Below are positions 33,580-44,402 of a stretch of 64,000 nucleotides of DNA, one piece after another. This DNA comes from Syncephalastrum monosporum B8922 (taxonomy: Eukaryota > Mucoromycota > Mucoromycetes > Mucorales > Syncephalastraceae). The notes below the pieces were generated by a model. The model saw nothing but the letters and a program-made list of their open reading frames with translations, ran no database searches and was not told the DNA's origin. The first letter of the stretch is position 1. Each line of letters opens with the position of its first letter. The position numbers were made by a program, and so were the translations under genes. The stretch spans positions 124,001 through 188,000 of the forward strand of contig JNEN01000841.1 of the NCBI GenBank assembly GCA_000697355.1, written 5' to 3'.

Positions 33580-36167
33580 GTGCGTGTTTATTTGTTAAAA
33601 GGAAGGAAAAAGAGAGGAGAAAGGGAGAGAGAAGTGAGAAGCAGATCAGGAAAAAGAGAAACGAAAAACAAAAATCCCAAGCACCCAGCGAATGAACCAA
33701 CAGAGAAAGACGACGCGGGGTTTGTATTGCGCTCGATATGTAAGTTGCTGTATGCTGGGCGGAGTGCAACTGTGAAACCACTGGCCAAATGAAACAAACG
33801 AACCCATTTGCCAAAGATTTTTTTTCTATTTTTCCTCTGACTGAAAGTCGGCTCAGGTCCACACAAATACAAACAAACATCTGTCTACTCTTCCGTCGAG
33901 AAGGAGAGAAACAATGGCATCAGGAAGTAGTGCCTGTAACAATAGTTTAGAATTATAAGTTCAATATACGCTAGCGCCCTTTAGCGCGTGTTTCGCGGTG
34001 TTATGGGATCGGCAGACGACTGACTCTATTTTCTTTTGGGCCTTCGCTGCACAACCCATTTATGTGCAACCGTCTCTGAGAAGCAGAAAAAAAGTTGCTC
34101 TGTTTGCAATCCCCCCTACGGTTGCAGAAAGACACAAGAAACGTAAACTGACGGCTTGGCCTGTCGACGCCACCACGTTGTCTACTTCAGCCACCCCCCC
34201 CCACCGATTATGCACATGAATGTTTCAGCCAAAGTCTTTCTTGGCACTTGGAATTTCTCTCCAACCTGGGGTGTTCTGATGAAATCATTGTTTGTCTCTC
34301 TGGACGCACACATTGACCCATTAACATATTGTCATTTTGGTCCAAGTAACACGGCAGATGACATGGCATCGTCCCAACGGGCACGGTGGACCTGTAACCG
34401 GATACAATTGGGTAAATTCGTCCATTGCATGACGTCGTACACAGTAGCACAAAAATTTTCTGCCTGTGTGTGTGTCAATACTGGGCACATCATCTTCCCA
34501 GTCATCTTATTCTTCTTTCTTTCATACGTCATGGATATTCGTAACGCATTATTTGTCATTGATATAACGGTTGGACATGTCTAGTTAAAAATATATCTCC
34601 CTGTGCTTCGTCTTATTCCTACGTCGCCTATTTTAAGCATCAAGTGGTTCATCAAAAGTTATATTATTTTGAACGGAGATATACACGCCTGTAGGTCCGG
34701 CCACCATGCTAGATGCACTCGGCCATCCAGCCAGAGCCATCACTGTATGAAACCGTTATTACGTAGCCTGAAAGGGATTGACGCGAGGCCACTGCCTTGC
34801 ATGTAGGGATGTTCTAGTGTTTGATGAAGTAGCACTTAAACCTTATTTATCTCGATTGTGCCAGCCAAGTCACCTGTCTTGAGCTAAGTAATGCAATAGT
34901 GGGCCGTGTCCATAACCTCGGCGCAACTTGTTTTCTTTTTTTCAGTGATGGGTCGCTTTCTTCTGGATGCCCGAACGACGCTATAAAAGCCAAATTTGAA
35001 GATTTGCATGACCATATTTACATTTAAAGAGATTTTCGTCGCGACGGTTCGGCCCGTCGCCGGTAAGCTTAATAAGATATTACATGTGCGTCTCAACCTC
35101 AATAATTAGTTGGGATATACTGCATATATTTTTTCTTTCCTGTCCCATCATACCATCCTTGTGGAGGACATGGCATGCAACTGGAATTATTCACGCGTAT
35201 AAAGGCTGCCTTGTTCGAAGAGAGGTCAGCCGTCTTTGTCGAGAATTGGCCGCCCACAACGCGGTTGAAACGGATTGTAAATGAGTTGACATCAGTCAAA
35301 AAGGAACGCAGGTGGCTATACTCATCGATTCTGGGTCGCTACTTATACTGACACTTGTTACCGTTCACAAATTTACAGCATCCATTGCCATCCTGGTTTC
35401 TGCCCGTATTTTGTTTCAATTTATATATGAAGGTTGTCGAAAAAGGCTGAGACGACTCATTACTACCTACTAGGACTTGCACGCTTTAGATCAAGGGTTA
35501 GTCTAAAAACAAAGCACAAAGCGACTAGACCGCAGGTCTGACCGATATACACTTGGTGTCAAATGTTTGGCACCATTCAAAAGGAGTTAGTCGGCTATAA
35601 AATATATGGATCGTTCTATAGGTCGCCTTTAGCAAAAAGCTGTACCTCAGTGCATGGTGCGCCGCCGGTTGATACGTGACTATGTGATATCTCAGCCTGC
35701 GCGAAATAAAAAAGAGATCGTGCTGTGTTTAAAAGAACTCTGGTGTTCTTCGCTGCGCCGTTAACAGATAAGCCCCATCCCCGCTGCGTGCAGATTTTAT
35801 GTATCGGCGCCACGCGACGAACTTCGATTTTTCTTTTACTGATGGCGCCCCGATGTTACGCCACAGCGTATAACAGGACCTGCATTTATTCTGCCTCGTC
35901 GTGTCACGTCAACAAAAATAAATTGACAGCAGAGCATAAATGCACTATACAGGATGTGTACAGCATTGGACGGTAGCACCAAAGATTGGAGCCAAAAAAT
36001 GGGGCTGCAAGGGTGGCAATGAAAAAAAAAAAAAAAAGAACGCGTGCATTATTCCAAAATAGAGGTAAAATGTATTGGGCGTATCGGTAATAATAAAATG
36101 CAGTAATTGAACACATGAAGAGTACGAGAAGGAGATGAATGAGAAGGATGAGGTTGTCTAATAGAGT
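33580..36167. other. Gene-poor A+T-rich region (2.6 kb)
   Basis: Nearest 33580 is the upstream region of the GT2 gene, purine-rich on the plus strand (GGAAAAAGAGAGGAGAAAGG). The rest is A+T-rich with short random frames only. No RNA gene, repeat array or transposon motif was recognised. Confidence 0.5.
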
Positions 36168-37069
36168 CTAACCGCTGAAGGGGATCTTGGGACCGACATA
36201 CAACGACTTGGCTTCGGTATACTTGGTTTGACCATCGACGCTCTCGATCCAGGCCTCCACGTACGCCTTGCGGCCTTCGGCGCGATCCAGACGACCACGG
36301 AGGATGACCCACTGGTCAGCCATCAATGGCTTGCGATAGTCAATGTTAAGGTTGGCGGTAAATCCAATCTTGTTGGGCAGGGCTGGCATGGCCTGGTTTT
36401 ATAGATACAGTTACAATTCATCCTATGTGCATCATCTCTCTTCTTTCTACACTTACCACACAAGCAAGGATCTCGTCAAGCAGAGTGGCGAGCATGCCGC
36501 CATGAACAATACCGGCATGGCCGCACAGATCGGTTCCGAGGTGGACGGCGGCCATGACTTCGGTCTGAGCCTTGTTGTAGAACAACACGGGTGGTACAAT
36601 GATCTTGCCCTTACCACGCAGTGTCTATCGCGATATGAAAATACTGGAATTGAGCCAAACAGCAGAAGGGTTAGGCATGCATCACGGCACTTACCGACGC
36701 AGTGAGAGAGTGGAGCTTAGCGGCTGGCTTCATGAAGCCATAGGCATCAATCTCAAAGTAATCCGGGTTCTCGCGCGCAGCCAGCACAGGAGGCAAGTTA
36801 TCCTGCTCGGTCTTGGCCGCAGCATAGTCAGCGTCAGCCGTACCATTCAAGGCGTGCTTCTGCTCGAGGAGGGCGTGATCGTGTTGGGTTGCCATGGCAG
36901 TGTAAGTGAATCCGGTTGCAAGGACGGCTGCAGAGAGGGTGCCTGTGTAGAAACGACGCTGGCTCACAAACGAAGAAGAGCGTGTCTGCGAAGAAAAACG
37001 GGCGCGTTGGGTGAAAACGGCCGTCTTTTTAAAGTGGTTTACCGCTGCTTGAAATGACAGTCGGTGCAT
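36168..37069 (-). CDS. Hot-dog-fold acyl-CoA thioesterase (PaaI/4HBT family), probably mitochondrial
   Basis: Likely hydrolyses an acyl-CoA in mitochondria. Three exons (37069-36695, 36624-36457, 36392-36168) give 255 residues. The N-terminus is basic and Ser/Arg-rich (MHRLSFQAAVNHFKKTAVFT, then ARFSSQTRSSSF), as expected of a mitochondrial presequence, followed by a hydrophobic stretch. The hot-dog core has HAGIVHGGMLATLLDE (His166-Gly-Gly; Asp174 the likely general base), then NLNIDYRKPL and the strand KAYVEAWIESVDG. This is the layout of fungal 4HBT-domain proteins of this size. Substrate unknown. It lies on the same strand as, and downstream of, MPDU1. Confidence 0.88.
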
Positions 37070-37315
37070 GGTGCCGATCGATGCTTTCTTCCAGAGAAGA
37101 CGTTCTGTTCTTGCGCTGGATTGGCTCAAGTTTCACGGCCAATTTCGCTGACAAACGTTTTTGGAAACCCGCCAGAAGAAACGATCGAAGTGAAGCGTGC
37201 TTATGATTATGTGATCTTTTTATGCACATTTTTACTGGCATTGCGTGGAAAAGAAAAAAAAAAAGGCAAGAAAAGAAAGCGGGGATAGATATACGGGCGT
37301 ATGCCGATAAGGGGG

Positions 37316-38182
37316 CTAATCATGCTTGGTAGGCTTCTCGCCTTCGTCGACCTTCTTGCCCCAGTAGAGGAAGACCTGGACGACGAGGACGGCATTGAGG
37401 AGACTGGCAAGGATGACACCGGTGAGCATGAGCGGGTCATCGAGCTCGGTCATAGTCGTGAAAACGCGTGCGGTGGTGCCCAGAAAGTAGTTGAGGACGG
37501 CAAATACCGAGAGTTGACCGGTCGAGCCATTCCTAAAATTGGTATAAATTTGTGGGATCTTGCTCGCGAGGCTCAGCGGAATCGTGGCCGCATACAAGCC
37601 GGACATGGCCCACGAAGGGGTCAGTTCGCCCGTCGTGAGCGCGTACAGCGTCACCAGGAAACCCGCCAGTGCGCCCAGCGTCTTGTTGTACTGCTGCGCG
37701 TAAAAGAGGATCATGAGCGTGATAATCGTGTTTTGGATGGTCAAGAAACACGTCTCGCCCCAGGTGGAGAACGGGTTGCCCTGGCGCAGGTTATATGCGG
37801 TGGTGATGATGCAGCTCAATGTCTCAAGGACATTGGAGGCAAGGGACAGGCCCTCCGCTGAGTGGTGGGTCACGATGGTGATGATTTGGGGGATCTTGAC
37901 AATCGAACCGCCCAGGACGATGCCAAAGCCAAGGCCCTTGGAGAGCGAGTATTTGATACAGGGCACGTCGGTCACATTGAGATCTTCGACGAGGGAGGTG
38001 TAGCACTTTTGGCCAACGAGCGCGACCAGCGGCTCTTTCAGGAGAGGAGGCAGGATCATTCTGTGATTTCCAAAGTGGTCGGGTGCGGGTATGGGTAGAG
38101 ACAAACAGAGAGCCAGGTTGCAGAATATCACCACCAACAGCAACAAACCACGGAGCATCAAACTTCCTTGGTTTGTGCACAT
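37316..38182 (-). CDS. MPDU1: Mannose-P-dolichol utilization defect 1 homologue (MPDU1, PQ-loop membrane protein)
   Basis: MPDU1 is required in the ER membrane for use of dolichol-phosphate mannose and glucose in N-glycan and GPI-anchor assembly. The gene is one exon of 288 residues. A hydrophobic N-terminal segment resembles a signal peptide (LRGLLLLVVIFCNLALCLS). The two PQ-loop repeats are visible as GIVLGGSIVKIPQIITI and LSLASKIPQIYTNF. SAEGLSLASNVLE and TWGETCFLTIQN are typical of the family. It ends in a charged tail (GKKVDEGEKPTKHD). Met9 is an alternative start. Animal MPDU1 is about 250 residues; the extra length is N-terminal. Confidence 0.93.
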   Translation of the reverse strand: MCTNQGSLMLRGLLLLVVIFCNLALCLSLPIPAPDHFGNHRMILPPLLKEPLVALVGQKCYTSLVEDLNVTDVPCIKYSLSKGLGFGIVLGGSIVKIPQIITIVTHHSAEGLSLASNVLETLSCIITTAYNLRQGNPFSTWGETCFLTIQNTIITLMILFYAQQYNKTLGALAGFLVTLYALTTGELTPSWAMSGLYAATIPLSLASKIPQIYTNFRNGSTGQLSVFAVLNYFLGTTARVFTTMTELDDPLMLTGVILASLLNAVLVVQVFLYWGKKVDEGEKPTKHD

Positions 38183-39027
38183 TTCCCATCCTCTTTGGGA
38201 TTCGATTGTGTGTCATTTGCACCTCCGACTCATTCATTCACCACATAATACATACTGTAGCATTTCTCTTCTCTTTTGCGTCTTCCCTTTCCGCTCGCAC
38301 CCACGACCGCTCTTCTCCAAGATGCGCATCAGCAGTTTAGACACTCTCTCCTGCCTGACTCTGTTTGAGACAGGCTGAACCTTGCAGCGACCCACCGGGA
38401 CGGAGCCTGGTTCCCAAAAACCCGCAAGGCAGACCTCTTCCTCACTAAACAAGCTATCCTCACTGATGTGGGCGCATTCTAAGAGTGGGGCACTAGCGTT
38501 GAGTGGATGTCTTCTTAAGTGGGACAGGCCAGTGCTTCCCAAGTATCGTAAAGCGCCAATGTAAAGCCAGGACGCACAGATATGGAAAAGCCGTATATAG
38601 CATGTCTTGGGGAGGGGGTACAGCATGGAAGTATCAATGGAACAGAGTTTTTATAGGTCAACAAAGACTGTACAGGTCAATTATAACTCCTTGATATTGC
38701 TTCAAGCGTGCTTTTCTATCAGACATCCTGACCTTGCTTGACATGGTTATTGTGGAAGCACATGTAGCGCTATCTAATGACGGGCGCAAATCAGAGAGGA
38801 TGTAGCTTATGCCTATGAGGACAGTAAGAAGCGACTGCCAGCCTGAAGCCTGTATGTGTCTGACGTATGTATACCAGTATGATACACGTTGTAAACGATA
38901 TGTCAAACCTTCCACAAGTACCGGACGAGTATGTAGAGGCGGAGCTTCAATGAGAGGCTTATTGGGCTCACTTTGCGAGTGGCAAAAAATAGCAAACCTT
39001 CCCGTTCATATTCCCCTCCTCATAATA
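38183..39027. other. Intergenic region between MPDU1 and RPB8
   Basis: About 845 bp shared upstream region of two divergent genes. A moderately G+C-rich patch lies at 38340-38560 with some local self-complementarity (CTGACTCTGTTTGAGACAGG). I tested it against tRNA and spliceosomal snRNA patterns by eye and found no match. Confidence 0.5.
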
Positions 39028-39676
39028 ATGTCACAAGGCCAGCAACAGAAGCAGACCGCCAACGTCCTCTTTACCGATATCTTTGACGTCAAGGACATTG
39101 ATCCCAACGGAAAACGCTTCGATCGCGGTAATGCCAGCTTGTTTTAGGCCTTTTCATTATACTCATCGAGGGCTCATGGGTTGACAGTCTCGCGTCTGGT
39201 GGGCCGATCCGAGAACTATGAAATGGACCTTCTTCTCGACTACAACTCAGAGATCTACCCTCTCGAGATTGCAGACAAATTCTCGCTTGTCCTGGCCTCG
39301 TCGCTGTCACTCGAGCCGGTGGGCAAGGACAAGGAGTCGGCCGAAGACAGAGAGAGACGGGAACGCGAGAGCTGGCGTGAACGTGCCCCGGGTGAGCGCG
39401 ATCTGAGCGACGAGTACGAGTACGTCATGTACGGCAAAGTCTACCGATACGACGATGCCGCGACCGGCAACGCCGCTGCTTCTGTTTCTACCGGCCAGCG
39501 CGTGTAAGTACTCGGACAGTGGGGGGGGGTATCTCTCTCGAGGCGGAGTGCTGATAGGTCTCATTAGGTCGGTCTACATCTCGTTCGGCGGTCTGTTGAT
39601 GTGCTTGGAGGGCGACTACCGGCATTTGCAGGAACTGGTGGTGGGCGATCACATTTACCTGTTGATCCGCAAGTAG
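39028..39676 (+). CDS. RPB8: DNA-directed RNA polymerases I, II and III subunit RPABC3 (RPB8)
   Basis: A common subunit of all three nuclear RNA polymerases, with an OB-fold. Three exons (39028-39127, 39188-39503, 39568-39676) encode 174 residues. Diagnostic blocks are [24 protein letters not shown] across the first intron, [13 protein letters not shown], and the C-terminal [15 protein letters not shown] and HIYLLIRK. Family members are about 145-150 residues. The extra length is an Arg/Glu-rich insert in the central loop (about 85-110) plus a Gln-rich N-terminus. Confidence 0.96.
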
Positions 39677-40435
39677 AAAAACAAAAAGGGCTCATTTTTG
39701 CATGGAAACAACAAAAGAAATATCATCATCAATCATTATTATTATTATTCTGCACTACAGAACGGGTTATGTATGGTCTCTGTGGCATAGCATGTTCTTG
39801 AAAATGGTATCGCGTCTTATAAGTTGGTGCCCTTGGTCTTGTCAGCTATAAGTAAAAAGTATCACAACTACCCAAGATTCCCCCAGTAATGAAATGGGAT
39901 AGTGTCTAGCTGAGTTGTAGGACTGGGAAGGGACGCGCCTGCTATGATTTTCTGTCTTTATTCACTTATAATTGAATCTTTGCAGACGCGTGGTAGCCTA
40001 TTGCGTAGCTGCTGACAAACACTGCATGGGCGAGTCCCAATTCGCGCGTATCCTGTGGAAATGGTCTCCTTCTTGCTTGCGTATCTGATGAAGGCATGGC
40101 AACAAAATTAGTTGTAGGACTCACCTGCAGCCAAATTCTATCTGTCCATGAAGAATTTTGCATCAAGTGCAGCAGCCCTAGCATCCACTGAGGTTATCCG
40201 TGCGCAATGGATCATGCACAGCGAAAATTTCAAAACTTTGAATGAGATAGGAAGACTTGTCATAGGTTGGTTTGTCCGAAGGCAAAGCACACATTATGGA
40301 GTACGAGTGTGGGGAAGACAGCACGTTTCGCATGACAAATCGTGAAATCGGACCAGAAATGCAGTAAATTTAAGCTTCGCAAGACCCGACTCGAGTCGCA
40401 TTCCTCTTCCTTCTCACTCTATACAAGAACAAAGA
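39677..40435. other. Intergenic region, promoter of the SDR gene
   Basis: RPB8 3' UTR followed by the upstream region of the SDR. It includes an (ATT)n run near 39740. No TATA consensus and no coding frame of note. Confidence 0.5.
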
Positions 40436-41641
40436 ATGGCCTCCAATACTGCCAACGAACGCGTTGCCTTGCTTGCGTCCCACCTGAAGAAGGTCGGCCC
40501 TTCCTTGGCTGACAAGGTCTGCATCGTCACCGGTGCTGGCTCGGAATACGGCATTGGGTATGTCCTGAAGGAAGGCCTGTGCCTTTGACTGACACTTCCA
40601 TAGCCGTGCGACGGTCTATGCCCTGGCGAGACGCACACCCAAGGTGATCTATGCGACCGACCTGACGCTGGACGGTCTCCAGGAGCTCGCCACCGATATC
40701 GAGCAAAAGCACCCCGGCGTCCAGTGCATCGCCCGCGCTGTCGATGCCGCTTCGACGGAGGGTGTCACTGGCGTCATTGACGAGGCCATGAAGACCTATG
40801 GTCGTCTCGATGTCTTTTTCGCCAACGCCGGCATTGCATCGGGGACCTATTTGCAGGCGGAGGACGAGGAATCGTTTATGCGCATGATGCGCGTCAATGC
40901 CCTGAGTGCCTTTTTGGCCTGCAAGCACGCCGGTGAGGCGATGAAGGTCACCGGCAAGGGCGGCAAGGAGAAGTCGGGTGGTTCTGTTATCTGCACTGCC
41001 TCGGGTAGGTTCAGTAGGAAGACAAGAAAGATGCGGAGACTGACTCGATGCCCTGCAATTGATTAGTGGCTGGTCTCCGTTCTGGCGCTGGTTCGCCAGA
41101 ATACTCGGCCTCCAAGGCTGCGTAAGTCCTTTGCATGTCTTGTCTCCTTGAGATGCTGATGGCTTTGTCTTTGTCTTTGTCTGCAGTGTCATCAACCTTT
41201 GCCAGACCAGCTCCTTCCAGTACGCTGGCACCGATGTGCGCGTGAACGCCATCTTGCCCGTATGTCCTACTGCCCTCCCAGTCGCATGGATGCTATGACT
41301 TTGGATACTCACGCAGCCTATAGGGTCTGATTGAAACCGGCATGACCAAGTCCACTTTTGACTATGCTCGCCAGAAAGGCTCGGCCCACAAGATCGGCCA
41401 GCTTAACCCGACCCGTCGCTATGGTGTCGCTCTTGAGGTCAGCCCACATACCAGATGATGATGCATGAAGTATCTTTGGCTAAAGTCTCTCGTCTTCCTT
41501 TTTTTTTTCTTTCCCCCATAGATCGCTGCTGTGGTCGCTTTCCTGGCCAGCGAGGAGGCTTCTTATGTGAACGGTCAAGCCATTGCCGTCGATGGCGGTC
41601 TGTCCGCCAGTCTGCCTGTGGTGCCCGGCCGCTTCCACTAG
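40436..41641 (+). CDS. Short-chain dehydrogenase/reductase (classical SDR)
   Basis: A NAD(P)-dependent alcohol/ketone oxidoreductase of unknown substrate. Six exons (40436-40557, 40604-41004, 41067-41121, 41187-41259, 41324-41437, 41522-41641) yield 294 residues. The Rossmann motif is T32-G-A-G-S-E-Y-G-I-G41. NAG follows in [10 protein letters not shown], then SVICTASVAGLRS, and the catalytic Tyr187 and Lys191 in YSASKAA. The C-terminal block [16 protein letters not shown] is typical of classical SDRs. In Mucorales an SDR (4-dihydrotrisporin dehydrogenase) acts in trisporic-acid pheromone synthesis; whether this is that enzyme needs phylogeny. It converges on CCR4, with 167 bp between stops. 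Confidence 0.9.
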
Positions 41642-41808
41642 AGATACCAATGCTTTCCATCTCTTAAGAGTAAAATACATTGCTTGAACGAGAATGAAAG
41701 CATAACACTGTTGCTATGTATGTGTCTGCACACATACTCCACCGCCCTTTCCATACCACCATGGTATTGCTCTGCACGCGCACCCAGTCATGAGGATTTT
41801 CATTTTTT

Positions 41809-43818
41809 TTAATGTGCTTTCTTGTTGAATTTGAGCTCTGCCATCAGAGGAATATGACTGGATCGGAAAGGAAGAAGTAAAAAAAAAAAAACGGGATGAA
41901 TGAATAACAGCACGATGACGCATATCAAAACCACTTACTCGGATGGGAAATGAGGGTTAGGAAGACCGACGACGCGGGAGAGGTAGGAGCGGTCGATGGG
42001 ACCGAGGAGAGAGGCGACTTGGAGGGTTTCGGTAGAGTACCAAATGTAGTCGAGGACACCCTTGAAGCCTGGGGTATAGTTGGTGAAGGCCAGCAGGTCG
42101 GGAGGATAAGCGCTTTTGAGCTTGAAGGGGTGGGAGATGCCATGCCGGGTATAGTCGCCGTACTGGTGTCCGCCAAAATCAGCATGATCGGGTTTCACGG
42201 TGCCCTGAGAGAGCAGCTCATAGACGCTCGAGCCCGGTTCCGAGTTATAGTCACCGCAGACGAGCATGGCACGCTTCTTTTGGTGCTGCGGATGTTTCTT
42301 CTGCACGCGGACCAACTCGTCCATCATCATGCCGATCTGGACGAGTTTGACGTCGGCGAATTGCGGGTCCCAGTGGATGTGCGAGTTGGCGACGAGCAGC
42401 TCGGTGTCGTTGGCCTTGTTGCGTAGCAGGATAATGACAGCGACATTGTCCTTGGGCATGACGCGGTTGTAGGTGTCATCGCTTGCCTTGAGGTCGGCGC
42501 GCTGGAGTGCGCTCTGGTTGTATTCGAGAAGATGGTGCGACAGGAGCTCGAACTTGCTGGACTTGTAAAAGATGGCACAGCCATCGACGGCGCGTCGTTC
42601 GTTGTCGGCCATGGTCTTTGCCCTGGATTTGGGGAAGAACAGGCCCTGATAGCCACCCGCTTCTTCCAATCGATCGCGGAAGAACTCTTCAAACTGAGCC
42701 ATCTCGACTTCCTGCAGGCAGATAATCTCGGCATTGTAGCTGAGGATCTCAGTCATCAGCAGCTCCTTCCGGTAGTCCCAGGCCAGGGCCCAGCAGGGGG
42801 TGTATCCATATGCCTGCGAGGTGGCGTATTTTTGACAGAGGACGTTGTAAGACAGCACAGTGAACTTGTCTTCTTCTATGTATGCACGTACATATGAGTG
42901 GATGATGAGTCAGTGAAAAGGGGAGAGGGGGGGAAAGACAAGGTCGCACAGATCTTGCGGATCATGCTATCTCGTCAACATGTACCTGCGTCATCTTCAT
43001 CCGGGGAGACGGTGACCCATTCGCGCTGAGGAGGTGGCATGCCAACTGGACAAAGCAAAGCAAACCACAATGAGAACGAAGGAACAATGGAGCAATGGAT
43101 TGGTGGGAAGGAACAAAGGGGGAGGGGGTGATTTCGTAATGATATGACGTGCATGAGAAGCCAATGGGAGGACGTTACCTTCAGCGTTCTCGCGAAGGGA
43201 CATGATGACGGCGGCTGAGCCCTCGTCGGCGAGGATCTGGCGCAGCGAGGGGTCGATGGGGTTGCCTTCGAGGCCGAGGGTCTCGAGCTGGTAGAGCGTG
43301 CCCAGCTCGGTGGGGAGGCTGACGAGGCAGTTATCGAAGAGCAGCAGCTCGCGCAGGTTGACGAGCAGGCCGAGCTCTTCGGGCACGGTCGCGAGCTGGT
43401 TGCTCGAGGCGTCCAGCACTTGCAAATGCTGCAGATTCATCAGCGAGCGCGGCAGACTCGTCAGATTGTTGTGGTTTATGTACAGCTTGGTCAGAAACGT
43501 GTAGTGATGCGCGAGGGATTGCGCCAGCTGCTGCAGGCCCATGCCGCCCATGTCCAGTTCGGTCCAGGTCGCCTGTGGCTTTTCGGCGTGGTTGGGCCTC
43601 TCCTTGAGGTTGTTGGTCGGCAGCAGCGAGAGCGTCGAGGTGCGTGCCAGCGCAGCCGCCTGCCGTGCGTGGTGGTGGGGCGAGGCGCGCTGGCGAGACT
43701 GATGGGCATCTGTCATTTGGCGGAGCCAATGGGCACTCGGCTGCTGGTGGGCAATGTCAGCAGGAGAATGCTTGCCATTGACCAGAGGATATTGCTGTGT
43801 AATGTGGTTGGAGTACAT
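41809..43818 (-). CDS. CCR4: CCR4, catalytic deadenylase of the CCR4-NOT complex
   Basis: Removes poly(A) tails as a Mg-dependent exonuclease of the endonuclease-exonuclease-phosphatase fold. Four exons (43818-43179, 43045-42986, 42875-41939, 41857-41809) give 561 residues. After a His/Gln-rich start, LRRs at about 85-210 (KLYINHNNLTSLPRSL, LDASSNQLATVPEEL) provide the NOT1/CAF1 contact. The nuclease domain includes FTVLSYNVLCQKYA, ICLQEVEMAQFEEF, ANSHIHWDPQFADVK, VCGDYNSEPGSSVYELL and LDYIWYS. The last intron splits the catalytic Ser-Glu/Asp-His element: exon 3 ends FPS-GA and exon 4 supplies T-CAT, restoring PSDHIPLMAEL. Ignoring it would truncate the enzyme before the essential His. Confidence 0.94.
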
Positions 43819-44402
43819 GAGTTACTTGCGGGAGCATGCGGCGCGGCAAAAGTCATCAATCAAGGCGATTTTCGCTAAAAAGGGGTCATCTCCCCAAAAA
43901 AGGCCCACCATACAATGAAAGTGTCCAACTATCATCTCTCTGCCTCTCTTTTTTTTTTCTTTTTTCTTTTTTCTTTTTTCTTTTTTCTTTTTCTTGTATC
44001 GTCTTTCCATTTCTTTGTTTTCTGCTTCTTCTAGTTATAGTAGTAGTAGTAGTAGTCGGTAATGTTCACATTTTGTGGGTGAGACGTCTGCTATGATTGA
44101 GCCGTCTGGGCGGCTAGATCAATACCAGGAATAGGACTGACTCATAGGGGCGGATCAAAAGAAACAACGTGCAAGTGGTTTATTGACTTGAGATGCAAAA
44201 TATTGAAGGATGCATGTTTGAAAGAGTGAGTGGAGTGTGATTGGAGAGTGATTGTGAGTGTATATAACTTGCATTGCGTGTACGTATGTACGTATGTGTG
44301 TGTGTGTGTGCTTTTTTTTTTTTCCTTTCTTTCTTTCTTTTGTTTTCCTTGCAAGTGAGTGAGTGAGTAAGTGTATACAAACTGGGTGTAATGGGAAGGG
44401 TA
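43819..44402. other. Intergenic region with pyrimidine repeats
   Basis: Upstream region of CCR4 and 3' end of the HMG-box gene. It contains a (T6C)n-type tract at 43946-43995 (purine-rich on the CCR4 coding strand), a (TAG)n microsatellite at 44038-44056, and GT- and TTTC-type repeats around 44285-44340. No gene seen. Confidence 0.6.
43946..43995. repeat. TTTTTTC tandem repeat
   Basis: About six imperfect copies of a 7-bp T6C unit ahead of the CCR4 start. Confidence 0.8.

Noticed and set aside
38340..38560. Possible structured RNA in the MPDU1-RPB8 intergenic region
   Set aside because: Some self-complementarity, but no tRNA A/B boxes, no cloverleaf and no match to spliceosomal snRNA cores.
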